From a virus: a DNA stretch of 64,000 nt. Shown in pieces: positions 40,176 to 51,700 of this stretch (position 1 is its first letter; the number at the start of each line of letters is the position of its first letter). The notes below the pieces were generated by a model. That model did not search any database. It saw nothing but the letters and a program-made list of their open reading frames with translations, and was not told where the DNA came from. The translations under genes were made by a program, and so were the position numbers. The stretch is from positions 42,705-106,704 of the IMG/VR virus record IMGVR_UViG_3300025849_000016. One strand, written 5' to 3'.

Positions 40176-43100
40176 TTATACGCCTTCTAATATTGACAAA
40201 CTGCTAACACTTTGCCCTGCTGTTAATGCTATTCTAATTAACACAACGTTACCAGTTGTGCTTGTAGTACTTACTGTTCCTAAAGTCATTTGATAGTTTC
40301 CACTTAAACTAGTACCTGTTCCGATTATATTTGCTGGACCGTCTGCAACTCCATCACTAGTGTTGCCTCCAGTGCCTGAACCAGGTTTACCATTTCCGCC
40401 ATATGGAGTGCTACAATCTAACCAACCATTTAGACCGCTGGTTGTATCTGTATCACTGCCTGGTAATGCTAACCACATACCTGCAATTCCGCTTGATGAA
40501 ATATTAATTCTAAACTTACTTACTGCACTTCTTCTAAATGCCATTGTAAAATATTGTGTGCCAGTGTCACCACTTCTATCAGGACCTACTGGTAAATATG
40601 AGCTATAATTTTCTACATTATGCTCTAACACACCTAAACGTATAGTTGCTTCTTGAGTACCTTCTACGCCAGGATCAGTTGATTCTGTGTACGGATTATT
40701 TGTATAGAAATTTGTACTATTAACATATGCTGGATTATCAGTTGTTGCTGCATTAAAATCAAATATTCTTACAGCATCATCAGTGTGTGTAGAACCTAAG
40801 CTGTTTGAAACACTAATTGCAATTTCACTTATTCCAGTTTGTGCAGCAGTGTGTACAGCAATTTTTTCACTTTGTGCTTGGTAATCGCCGTAGCCGTTAA
40901 CATTTAATCCTCTTGTGCGTAATTGTTCAACTGTACGAACTGAGCTAGATGTAATATTAATATCAACTGGTCCTATTGAATAAGGTGTACCATTACCTGT
41001 ATTTGCATTTGGTATTCCGCCTGTTAAAAATGTTGTTGCTCCGTCAATTAATGCATATGAATATGACTGAGGTGATGTAATAGCACTTTGACTTGTTCCT
41101 TCAAGATTTGTTCCGCTTTCTACAGTAAACGGACTTGGTGTATCCATATATGTTTGGCCAATCCAATCATCTATTGTAACACCCGATAATGTTATTACTG
41201 GAGATCCAGTATTATAATATGGAACTCCACTAATATATCTATAAGTACCTGCTGTTTTTTCTGCTATTGTTCCTTCAGTTACAATAGGTGTATCAGTCAT
41301 TGTATCTTTAACAAATTCTACCAAGTTTGTATCTCCTGTAGCAGTATGGCTTAATTGAAATGTGTTTATTCCTACGCTTGTACTATTTGTTGCTTTTTTA
41401 ACTCTAGCTTTAAATCCTGAATATAATGCAGGATGGTATATACTACTACCAAAACTTGTACTACTTCCGCTTGCATTTAATAAATTATAATCTGATTCTT
41501 CTGTTAAGTCAAGAGCGCCAATATGCGCTGTATCGTCTCCTGATGATAAAGTTATAGTACCATCGTTAGCACCATTTACTTTTGCGTGTAGTGTACCTGC
41601 ACTAGCATTGTATGCAAATGTTGGTATAATACTACTTTCGATAAATCCAGTTGTTGCAGTATTTCTTTGGACATCATCACCAGCAGTTAATGTACTAGAT
41701 CCATTTGAATTATCAGTAGCGCCTGCTGCTAGTTTCGGACTTGAACCGCTTGGTATTGCTAAGGAAATTGTTTTTGTACTTAACCCTTGCGGTGCTGCAA
41801 TGTTTGGGTCATATACTTTTAAAGTTGTAGTTGTTGACATTGGAAATAATGCAGGTGTTGCTGTTGTATGTGTTAACAATTGCAATGTTAAAGTATCTGA
41901 TCCTGTTCCAGTAGCAGTGCCGCCTGCCCATGTATGTTGTAATCTACTTCCTGCTACACCGCCAGCGGCTGCATCACTTGCAATGCTATCATTTGAACTT
42001 CCGTCACCCCAATTCATAGAATAAGTTACATCTGCCATTGAAGTATTTGTAGTTAGATTTTCTAAATATAAACTATCGCCTTCAATAACATACTTTTCAT
42101 TGCCAGTTAATGCACTTCCTCCAGTTGATGCATTATAAAGACTAAATGCCATTACAGGATCTGCTGTGTAAATTACGATGTAATCGGTATTAGTTGCACT
42201 TGCTTCACTACCGTATCCACTACCAGAATTATTAAAAGCACGTACTACAACTGTATAAGGTGATCCTGCATTACTTGTATAAGTGTGGCTCGGTGTGTTA
42301 TCTGAAGTAGCTGACGTTGTATTACCGTCGCCCCAGTCAATATCATATCTATTTGAATTGCCATCAACTGTTAAACTAAGAGTAACAGTTGTTCCTTCGC
42401 CTCCAGCTTGTGGTGATGCACTAAATGTTACACCTCTAACAAATGTATCGTTTGCTACATTAAACATTGTTTCGTTAAGTTGATCTAATGCTTCTGCAAT
42501 GTTGCCGCTTGCTGATAACTCTTTGTAAGCACCATCTGCAAATCCGCCATCTGATGGTGCACCTAAAGTAATTTGATTACCAATTTGTGAACCACTTACT
42601 AACGATACTTCGCTATCAACATATGCTTTAACACTTTGTTGTGTAGGTATAGCTGTTGCACTATCACTTACTAGATCATCTTCATCTAAAATTGCATCAA
42701 CTTCTGTAGTATTTTCAATGTTAAATCTACCAATAACTTCTACTGCACCTGTTCCTGCTGCTTTTAGTTCTAAAGCCGAATTTGTATTGCTAGTTGCAAT
42801 TGTGTTATCAGTAATTGTAATAGACGGAGTAATAATATCTCCATCTACATTAATATTTGATCCGACTGTGACAGTTTGTGTTGTTTCAATTGTTGTAGCT
42901 GTAATTGCTGCTGTATCAACATCTGATAAGATTGTAGTACCTGTAACATTAAATGTGCCTTCAATAGTTGTATTAGCTTTTAGTTCTATTTCGCCTGTTC
43001 CCGAAACACCTAATTGCAAGTTACTATTTGATTCAGTAGTTTGAATCAAATTTCCATCAATTCTAATATCGTCAAGTATCAAAGAACCTGCATTTATTTC

Positions 43101-46100
43101 GGCTGCATAAAGATCCATCATAACATCAGAATCTGGCATGTGTACCATCATACCATCAATGTGTTGACTCATTGTTACGTTGCCCAAATAAATTGAATTT
43201 CCGCTTAGGTACAAATCTTTCCATCTTTTTAAATCAGTACCTAAGTCGTATGTTACATCATCATTAGGTATTAAATCTGAGTCAAACTCGCCGGCAATTG
43301 TTATTCCGTCTGAATCGCTATCGCCTATTGTAATGTTGCCACCGATAACAACATTACCTGTTGCATTAATATCTACTGCATCAATATTGCCAAATTTTAC
43401 ATTACCTAGTGTGCCTGCAAATACTTCTGACGAGTTTGTAGCATCCGAAATAAAGGTAAATTTTTCATCTGTTCTATCAAATCCAAAAAATCCAACTTTT
43501 GCATCAGTACCAGTATGCCAACGGAATTCAACACCTTTATCCTTAGTATCATCAGTTGCAGGAGCAGTGTCGCCTCCTAATGTAAGTATAGGATCGTCTA
43601 ATGTTGTTACTGTACTATTAATTGTAGTTGTAGTACCCATAACTTGCAAGTCGCCTTGTATAGTTAGTGTACCTGCAGAACCAGCTGGTGTTGGATCAAT
43701 TACAAGTGTTCCTGATGATGTACTAATAGTATTTCCATCAATTGTAATATTATCTACTACTACTGCTGTAGCTGTAAGTGTGGTTCCGTCAAATGTTAAG
43801 TTTGCATTATCTTCAATTTCAGATGCACCCATTAGCAATACACGACCGTTTGTTAAACTTTCTAAGTTTAGTCCTGCTAGTGTTGTTGTGCCGTCTACGT
43901 GTAAGTCGCCTGACACAAGTGTATCACCTGATGCTTGTTGTACTGTAAAGTTTCCTGCACCAATGCTAAACTCAGTTCCATCAAACGTTAAATTTGCATC
44001 ATCTTCAATTGCGCCGCCGCTTCCAGCAATAACAATACGATTGTCTGTTAAGTCTTCTACAATAGCACTTGCTAATGTAGCTTCATTGTCAACATCTAAT
44101 GTTCCTTGTAGTGTAGCATTGCCTGTAACGTCAATTAACCCAGCAACAGTTAGTGTACCGCCTGCTCCGCTTGGATTAGGATCAATAGTAATATCTGTAC
44201 TTGCTGAAATAGTGCTTCCGTCAATATCAATATTGTCAATTGATGCATTACCAGTTATTGATAATGTACCAGTAATATCAACATTAGTTAATGTAGATGT
44301 TCCTGTAACACCTAATGTACCGCCGATAGCAGTGTCACCAGTTGCTTGAGCAATTGTAAATTCAGTTAAGTTTGGACCAAATCCTAAATCACCAGTAGCG
44401 CCAATTTGCATACGCACTGACCCGGCAGTATAAAAATCTAATTCGTCGTTGTCAGTACCCGGTGACGATTCGGCAATAATCTTTGTGTCTTGATCAACAT
44501 CTTTTACACCACCTAATGACGCCCACGCAGTACCGTCATATCCTTCAAATGCAGTGTCAGTAGAGTTGAAACGCATTTGTCCAGTTACTGGCGTAGGACG
44601 TTCTAATGTTGTACCTACTGGAATTTGTAATGAACTTGTAGTGCCGATAATCATATCGGTGCCGTCGAATGTTAATGCTGCACTATCTTCAATTGCGCCT
44701 GATGTGCCAGCAAGAACAATTCTGTTTGCAGTTAGATCTGATATTGTTGCACTACTTAAAGTTGTTTCTTGTGCGTCTAATACTTGTAATGTAGTATCAC
44801 CTGTTACATCTAATGTGTCAGATACTGTTACTGCGCCTGTTATATTTGTATCTGATAATAATTCAACAGTTCCTGTTCCTGCTGCAATTATTTCAACAGG
44901 TGAGTTTGTAGAAGTAGTTGCAATTCTATTTCCAGTTATTAATATATCTTCGCCAACTAATCTATCAGCATATACTTCGCCTGCTGTAATGTTTACTTCG
45001 TTTCCTGCTGCATCAACAACTTTAAATCCGCCACTTTCTTCTTTAAGTTGAATACCGCCTAGATGAATTTGTCCAGCGACATATAACTTACGCCAATTTT
45101 TTGTAGCACTACCTAAGTCATATGTTTCGTTTGCATTTGGAATTAAATGACTCTCAAAATCAGCAGCAACAGTGATGCCATCTGTGTCTGCATCGCCTAT
45201 TGTAATGTTACCACCGATTGTAACGTCACCGCTTACATCAAGGTTACCTGTAACATCTAATGTAGTGCCGTCAAATGTTAAGTTGCCGCTATCTTCAATT
45301 GCACCCGATGTACCTGCAAGCACTATTCTGCCTGCTGTTAAGTCTGATACTGTTACACTGCTTAGTGTTGTTTCTTGTGCATTTAAAACTTGTAGGGTAG
45401 TATCGCCTGTTACATCTAATGTTCCTGTTGTGTTTATATTACCTGTTGTGTCTGCAACAGTGAATGCACCGTCAACATCAATACCTCCATCTAAGGAAGC
45501 TAGACCTACAACGTCTAGTGCATCATTAATTGTAGTAACACCTGTTATTTCTAACGTTCCGCTGACAGTTGCATCGCCTGTTATGTTTGTATCAGTCTGT
45601 AATTCAATTGTACCTGTGCCAGCTGCATCTAATTCTAGTGGACTGTTTGTATTAACAGTTTCAATTCTGTTACCGTTAATTTGTACATCTTCGACGTTTA
45701 ACTGCCCAATGTTAACTAATGATGCATATAATTTATTCCAAGGTTTTGTTGTACTACCTAGATCGTATTTGTCAGCTTCGTCAGGAATAAGATTAGATTC
45801 AAAGTCAGCTGCTACTGTAATTGCATCTGTATCTGCATCACCGATTGTAATGTTACCGCCAATATTAACATTACCTGTTACATCTAAATTTCCTGCAAGA
45901 TTTGTGTCGCCTGTTACAGTCAAAGTTTGTCCAACAGTTACAGTTCCGCTTACTTCAGTGTCTGCACTTAAATTAATATTTGATGTTCCAGAAGGAGTAA
46001 GATTTATATCTCCTGTAATAGTAGAAATACTATTGCCTGCTAATCTAAGATTTCCTGTTTCAATTTTAAATGGATCAACTGTACTTGTGTTAACACCGCT

Positions 46101-48743
46101 TACAAAATTAATACCTGTAAGAGTAGTTACATCAAATGTGCCGCCTTGGAATGTAGTGTTTCCAGTTTGTTGGTCAACTGTAAAGTGTGCGCCAATTCTA
46201 AAATCACCTCGTTGGTCAACTGTTGAATAATATACTCTACCGCCGTTTGTTTCAGTAATTTCGTTTGCTTGTACAACAGCAGTATCGTCATTATCTAATC
46301 TCTTGCCAACACCGATATAACCAAAATTGTGAGATACCATTCTCAAACTTGTATCTGGGCCGTCTGCAACTATACCAAAGTTACCATAGACGTTTGCCGA
46401 TGCAATTGAGCGCATTTCAGCAGCAAACTCTTTTCTGTCATAACGTAAGATACTTGTAGCAGTAGCACCGCCGTTAAAAACAATTGAATCTGGTGTAAAA
46501 TCAAATCCTTCTAGATCATCGTTACGCCCGTTTTGTAAAAGAGTAGTTCCGTTTTCAACTGCATCAACTGTCATTGTTACAACAGTTGATCCGTCAGTAG
46601 ATGTAAATGTTGCAACGTCACCTGCTGCTATTGTTCCTACTACTCCGCCTAGTGTAATATGTGTCTTGCCAACGCCGCCGCGACCTGTAGTTCCTGTAAT
46701 ACCTTTAATTGCCTCGTGTGCAAAATATGTAAAACAATTTAACCATTCAACTCTTGCACCATTAGTCATAATTAAACCAACTGAGTTAGGAACAATAAAT
46801 GTTACACTGTCAAATAGCATTGCAGGTTCTATTGAGCCAGGTGAAATACTTGCACCGTCAACTAATGCTCCGCGGCCTGCATCGCCTGCATCAAAACCGT
46901 ATGGATCATCACTAGCATTAGTACTAAGTCTTACACTTGAGCCAAAGTTAGCAACAGTAATATCTTTAATGTATGCTGACCGTATTGAAACACTTGCTGT
47001 TGGCTTGTAACGTATAGCATACCCAGTATCATTAGTACTGTTGTATTCCATTTCACGAATTGTCATACTTTCAATAACAACACCGCCATCAACACGGAAA
47101 CAGTCTAAATCTCTAGTAGCCGCACTAGGTTTAATTTGTGTTGCACGTAATCCTTCACCAACAACAGAAACATTTTCTGGTACATCTAACGGAAATGTTT
47201 CTGTAAATGTACCTGCACTAATTCGAATTGTATCTCCTGAATTTGCTTGTGATAGTGCATGTTTAATAGTTGCATATGCATCGTTAGGAAGACTGCCACT
47301 GTTAGTATCATTACCGTTTACTGTTACATAAATGATATTACCTTCTGGCATGTTTAAATCTATACCTTTAGCAAGTATTCTGCCAGTGCCGGCTGCATCG
47401 AGTTCTAAATCTGCATTTGTATTTAAAGTTCTAATTCTGTTGCCGTCAAGTTCTATTTCGTCTACAACAATACTGTGTGCATCAATTACACTTGCTTCAA
47501 AATCTGTTCTTGATCCATCTTCGCTTATAATTACAAGACCGCCGCTGCCGTTGTCCTGCATTTTTAATCCACCTAAGTAGATTGTACTTCCGCTTACATA
47601 CAGCGAGCGCCATCTTTTTGCATCTGAACCTAGATCGTAAGTGCCATCGTCGTTTGGTATAAGATGTGATTCAAAATCAGCAGCAACAGTAATCGAATCC
47701 GTGTCTGCATCGCCTATTGTAATGTTACCACCTAATGTAAGATTACCTGTAATTTCTGTGTCACCTGTAACAACAAGTGTAGTGCCGTCAAATGTTAAGT
47801 TAGCACTATCTTCTAGTTCTCCGTCTGTGCCTGCTAGTAATACTCTACCTGATGTTAAATCACTTACAGTCAAGCTAGGAGCTACAACATCACTTAGTAT
47901 ATCTATAATGCCAGTGCCAGCAGCAAGTAATTCTAAATTTGCGTTAGAATCATAAGTTTCAATTCTATTGCCATTAATTGCAATTGCAGAGAGTTTTAAA
48001 TTTCCGTTTGGGTCAACTTCAACATTTTCACCAATAGTAGTTGTGCCACCACCACCACCAATTTGTGTATTACCACTATCGTCAATTACAATATCGTCGT
48101 CACCAATAGTAGTTGTACCACCGGTACCTGCACCAATTTTTAAATTTTCATACGGTAAACTAACAATTTCAGTTCCGCCTGTTCCAGCTCCAACAATAAC
48201 AGATCCAAATTGTGTACCGCCTGATGCTGATAGACCTAATCCACCTTCATAAACTGCACCTTCTATATAAACAACATTACCAGTTAATCCAGAAGGTAAG
48301 TTATCTCCAATGAAGTTTAGTACACCTGATTGATAATCAAAGAACCATTCGTCGTTGTTTCCAGAACCAGCAGCAAATATTTTTGTTCCTGTTGAAGCTG
48401 GACTAGCTGCACCTGCACTATCAATGTACACGTTTACTTGATATGTAGCACCAAACTGTGGAGGGATCCAGTTTTCGTATCCTGTTTTCCAAGTTCTATT
48501 TGGAGTAGCAGTTGCGTCTTGTGTACACTCGGCTGTATAAAGTGCTACAGGTGCAGCAGCAGTTAACGGTTTTATGTTAGGTACGCTGCCACTATCAGCC
48601 CATAATTGATCTGAACGCAATAGCAATCCACTTGATATACTTTCATTAACAGCACTTTTAATGCTATTGACGTCAGTTTTAGCTACACCATAACCTACTT
48701 TTTTCCAAAGCCAGTCAATTTTTTGTATGTCACTTATTGCCAT
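40176..48743 (-). CDS. Giant fibre protein with beta-helix and PKD-like domains (2855 aa)
   Basis: Starts MAISDIQKIDWLWKKVGYGV at 48743. The first ~230 residues are paralogous to the 3586-residue protein. Residues ~480-890 form a beta-helix-like region (IIYVTVNGNDTNSGS, TIRISAGTFTETFPLDVPEN, VSVVGEGLRATQI). The body repeats units such as VSDLTAGRIVLAGTSGAIED with NLTFDGTTLDVTG, and YDLGSDAKRWRSLYVSGSTI. The last ~830 residues match the C-terminal part of the 1132-residue neighbour: SATAIPTQQSVKAYVDSE, then a PKD-like domain (RYDIDWGDGNTTSATSDN, SHTYTSNAGSPYTVVVRAF), then a second WGDGS-type domain. PKD and beta-helix domains are common in adhesins and tailspikes. I infer a large receptor-binding fibre. 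Confidence 0.83.
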   Translation of the reverse strand: MAISDIQKIDWLWKKVGYGVAKTDVNSIKSAVNESISSGLLLRSDQLWADSGSVPNIKPLTAAAPVALYTAECTQDATATPNRTWKTGYENWIPPQFGATYQVNVYIDSAGAASPASTGTKIFAAGSGNNDEWFFDYQSGVLNFIGDNLPSGLTGNVVYIEGAVYEGGLGLSASGGTQFGSVIVGAGTGGTEIVSLPYENLKIGAGTGGTTTIGDDDIVIDDSGNTQIGGGGGTTTIGENVEVDPNGNLKLSAIAINGNRIETYDSNANLELLAAGTGIIDILSDVVAPSLTVSDLTSGRVLLAGTDGELEDSANLTFDGTTLVVTGDTEITGNLTLGGNITIGDADTDSITVAADFESHLIPNDDGTYDLGSDAKRWRSLYVSGSTIYLGGLKMQDNGSGGLVIISEDGSRTDFEASVIDAHSIVVDEIELDGNRIRTLNTNADLELDAAGTGRILAKGIDLNMPEGNIIYVTVNGNDTNSGSLPNDAYATIKHALSQANSGDTIRISAGTFTETFPLDVPENVSVVGEGLRATQIKPSAATRDLDCFRVDGGVVIESMTIREMEYNSTNDTGYAIRYKPTASVSIRSAYIKDITVANFGSSVRLSTNASDDPYGFDAGDAGRGALVDGASISPGSIEPAMLFDSVTFIVPNSVGLIMTNGARVEWLNCFTYFAHEAIKGITGTTGRGGVGKTHITLGGVVGTIAAGDVATFTSTDGSTVVTMTVDAVENGTTLLQNGRNDDLEGFDFTPDSIVFNGGATATSILRYDRKEFAAEMRSIASANVYGNFGIVADGPDTSLRMVSHNFGYIGVGKRLDNDDTAVVQANEITETNGGRVYYSTVDQRGDFRIGAHFTVDQQTGNTTFQGGTFDVTTLTGINFVSGVNTSTVDPFKIETGNLRLAGNSISTITGDINLTPSGTSNINLSADTEVSGTVTVGQTLTVTGDTNLAGNLDVTGNVNIGGNITIGDADTDAITVAADFESNLIPDEADKYDLGSTTKPWNKLYASLVNIGQLNVEDVQINGNRIETVNTNSPLELDAAGTGTIELQTDTNITGDATVSGTLEITGVTTINDALDVVGLASLDGGIDVDGAFTVADTTGNINTTGTLDVTGDTTLQVLNAQETTLSSVTVSDLTAGRIVLAGTSGAIEDSGNLTFDGTTLDVTGNLDVSGDVTIGGNITIGDADTDGITVAADFESHLIPNANETYDLGSATKNWRKLYVAGQIHLGGIQLKEESGGFKVVDAAGNEVNITAGEVYADRLVGEDILITGNRIATTSTNSPVEIIAAGTGTVELLSDTNITGAVTVSDTLDVTGDTTLQVLDAQETTLSSATISDLTANRIVLAGTSGAIEDSAALTFDGTDMIIGTTSSLQIPVGTTLERPTPVTGQMRFNSTDTAFEGYDGTAWASLGGVKDVDQDTKIIAESSPGTDNDELDFYTAGSVRMQIGATGDLGFGPNLTEFTIAQATGDTAIGGTLGVTGTSTLTNVDITGTLSITGNASIDNIDIDGSTISASTDITIDPNPSGAGGTLTVAGLIDVTGNATLQGTLDVDNEATLASAIVEDLTDNRIVIAGSGGAIEDDANLTFDGTEFSIGAGNFTVQQASGDTLVSGDLHVDGTTTLAGLNLESLTNGRVLLMGASEIEDNANLTFDGTTLTATAVVVDNITIDGNTISTSSGTLVIDPTPAGSAGTLTIQGDLQVMGTTTTINSTVTTLDDPILTLGGDTAPATDDTKDKGVEFRWHTGTDAKVGFFGFDRTDEKFTFISDATNSSEVFAGTLGNVKFGNIDAVDINATGNVVIGGNITIGDSDSDGITIAGEFDSDLIPNDDVTYDLGTDLKRWKDLYLSGNSIYLGNVTMSQHIDGMMVHMPDSDVMMDLYAAEINAGSLILDDIRIDGNLIQTTESNSNLQLGVSGTGEIELKANTTIEGTFNVTGTTILSDVDTAAITATTIETTQTVTVGSNINVDGDIITPSITITDNTIATSNTNSALELKAAGTGAVEVIGRFNIENTTEVDAILDEDDLVSDSATAIPTQQSVKAYVDSEVSLVSGSQIGNQITLGAPSDGGFADGAYKELSASGNIAEALDQLNETMFNVANDTFVRGVTFSASPQAGGEGTTVTLSLTVDGNSNRYDIDWGDGNTTSATSDNTPSHTYTSNAGSPYTVVVRAFNNSGSGYGSEASATNTDYIVIYTADPVMAFSLYNASTGGSALTGNEKYVIEGDSLYLENLTTNTSMADVTYSMNWGDGSSNDSIASDAAAGGVAGSRLQHTWAGGTATGTGSDTLTLQLLTHTTATPALFPMSTTTTLKVYDPNIAAPQGLSTKTISLAIPSGSSPKLAAGATDNSNGSSTLTAGDDVQRNTATTGFIESSIIPTFAYNASAGTLHAKVNGANDGTITLSSGDDTAHIGALDLTEESDYNLLNASGSSTSFGSSIYHPALYSGFKARVKKATNSTSVGINTFQLSHTATGDTNLVEFVKDTMTDTPIVTEGTIAEKTAGTYRYISGVPYYNTGSPVITLSGVTIDDWIGQTYMDTPSPFTVESGTNLEGTSQSAITSPQSYSYALIDGATTFLTGGIPNANTGNGTPYSIGPVDINITSSSVRTVEQLRTRGLNVNGYGDYQAQSEKIAVHTAAQTGISEIAISVSNSLGSTHTDDAVRIFDFNAATTDNPAYVNSTNFYTNNPYTESTDPGVEGTQEATIRLGVLEHNVENYSSYLPVGPDRSGDTGTQYFTMAFRRSAVSKFRINISSSGIAGMWLALPGSDTDTTSGLNGWLDCSTPYGGNGKPGSGTGGNTSDGVADGPANIIGTGTSLSGNYQMTLGTVSTTSTTGNVVLIRIALTAGQSVSSLSILEGV

Positions 48744-48754
48744 TTATTTCAACC

Positions 48755-51700
48755 TTACGATATCGAAAGTGCTGTAACACTTTCGCCTGCTGCTAATGCT
48801 ATTCTTACTAACACAACGTTACCTGTTGCATCTGTCATGTTTGCTGTACCTAGTGTCATCGAAAACGATCCACTAAGTGATTGCCCTGGAATTATTCTTT
48901 CACCTGGGTTTACTGCACACCCATTTGTGTTTGTAGGTGATCCTGATGCACCCGGAAGTCCTACACCATTATAAACTCCTGCACACTCTAACCAGCCGTT
49001 GATTGTACTACTACCATCAATTCCTGATCCAGGAGCAGCAATGAAAACACCTGTTACACCTGTTGAACTTGTAATATTAATATCAAAGTTTGCAACAACT
49101 TGACGTCTAAATGCCATTGTAAAATATTGTGTACCTGTATCGCTACTTCTGTCTGGTCCTACTGGTAATAAGACACTAAAATCATCAATGTTATGTTCTA
49201 GCACACCGTACCTTATTGTTGCTTCTTGTGTTCCAGCTACGCCAGGATCTGCTGATTCAGTATATATGCTATTTGTATAAAAGTTTGTTGAACTATTGTA
49301 TGCAGGAGTGTTTGTTGTATCTGCGTTAAAGTCAAATATTCTTACAGCATCATCACTAAAGCCTGTACCTAAACTTGCACTTACGTCGATTGCAGTTTCA
49401 TTTATTCCTGATTGTGATGCACTATGGACTTGAATTACTTCTGGTAAGCTAACATATGAACTATATCCATTAACATTACGGACTCTATATCTTAGTTGCT
49501 CTGAAACTCTTGTATTGCTTGCATTAATATTAACAACTAAATCTCCAAAGGCATATGCTCCACCTACACCTGTATCTGCATTAGGTATGCCTCCTGTTAA
49601 CATTGAGGGTGTTCCGTCTACATCGCTATAATCAAAGTTTTGTTCTACGATACCGCTACCACTTCCTTCAGTATCTGTTCCGCTTGTAACTTCTACAACA
49701 TCAGATATGTTTGCATATGTTTGACCAACTAAGTTAGTTGCTGTTGTTCCACTAAGTGTTAAACTTGCACCTGTGTTGTAATGAGGTACTCCGCTAACAT
49801 AACGAAGAGTTCCGGCTACATTTTCTGTTAGGGTGCCGCCTGTTGCAGTAGGATTAGTAGTGATATCGTCTTTAACAAATACTACTGTGTTTGTATCACC
49901 AGTAGCATCATGGCTAAGTTGAAAACTATTAATGCCTTTCGGAGTAGATGCATTAGATTTACTTACACGAGCTTTGAACCCGCTGTATAGTCCTGGATGG
50001 TATATACTAGAAGAAAAACTTGTAGAGCTGCCACCTGCATTTAGCAAGTTGTAGTCTTGTTCATCTGTAATTGTTACACTGTCTGTTGTACCTGTGTTAT
50101 CAGCTGCACTTAATCCTATTGCTCCGTCGGCTGTACCGTTGACTATAGCACTTAATGTTCCTGCTGCTGCATTATATGCAAATGTACTTGTAGCACTAGT
50201 CTGAATATTACCAGCTGCACTTTCTATTCTAGATATATTGTCACCTGCATTTAATCCAGATGTACCGCTTGTGTTGTCAGTTGCACTAGCTGCAAGTTTA
50301 GGACTTGTACCTTGTGTGCCTGTGATACTAATAGTTTTTGTGCTTAGTCCTTGCGGAGCAGCAATATTTGGATCATAGACTTTTAAGCTAGTAGTTGTTG
50401 ACAATGGAAATATACCAGGTGTAGCAGTTGTATGCGTTAACAAAGTAAGTGTTAATGTATCATTGCCGGTACCTGTGTTTGTAGCAGCGCCCCAAGTATG
50501 TTGCAATCTGCTTCCTGATACTCCGCCTGGATCGCTATCACTAGCAATGCTGTCTAGTGACGAACCATCACCCCAGTTCATTGAATAGGTAACAGCAGCC
50601 ATTGTTGTGTTTGTTGTTATGTTTTGTAAGTATAAGCTATCACCTTCAATAACGTATTTGTCATTACCGGTAATAGCACTGCCACCCGATGCTGCTCTGT
50701 AAAGGCCAAATGCCATAACAGGATCTGCTGTGTAAATTATTACATAATCTTCCTGAGTAGCACTAGCTTCGCTACCATAACCAGTACCATTATTATTAAA
50801 CGCACGTACAATTACAGTATATGGTGATCCTGTATTACTTGTATATGTATGACTAGGTGTACTGTCAGTAGTGTTTAATGTTACATCACCGTCGCCCCAT
50901 GTAATATCGTATCTATTTGAATTACCGTCTACTGTTAAGTTTAATGTAACTGTTAACCCTTCACCGCCTGCTAATGGTGATCCAGTAAATGATACACTTC
51001 TTACAAAAGTGTTGTTAGCAACATTACGCATTGTTTCGTTAAGTTGATCAAATGCTTCGGCTATATCTTCTGCAGGATCCAATCCAACATACGCTCCGTC
51101 GGTATATGTTCCGTCTGATGGTGTTCCGACAACAATTTGATCACCTATCAAAGATGAAACAGTGTTACCTATGTTTGTATCTACATATGCTTTTACACTT
51201 TGTTGTGTTGCTAATGCTGATGCACTATCACTTACAAGATCGTCTTCGTCTAATATATTATCAATTGATACACCTGCATTAACTCTAAAGTTGCCTTGTA
51301 CTTGTATTTGTCCTGTACCAGCTGCGGAAAATGTTAAATCACTGTTACTTGCTGTAGTTTGAATAGTGTTACCGTCAATAAGAATGTCATCATCTATAGT
51401 AACTGCTCCTATAGATAAGTCAGCTTGTACAATAACCTTTCCAGTGCCAGCAGTTTTAATAAAAATATCGCTGTTTGACTGTGTTGTTTGTAAGGTGTCG
51501 CCTGTAATTAATAAGTTTGCATCAATTAATGCACTTTCAGCTTCTGTTAATCCGCCAAGTTCACCTACAAGCTCGCCTTCGGGCAATTGAAATACTTGTA
51601 AACTACCATTACCAGAATCTTTCAATTCTATATTACCTAGTGTAATAGTTTGACCAGATAGATAAATGTCACGCCATCTTTTGTCTATAGAACCTAAGTC

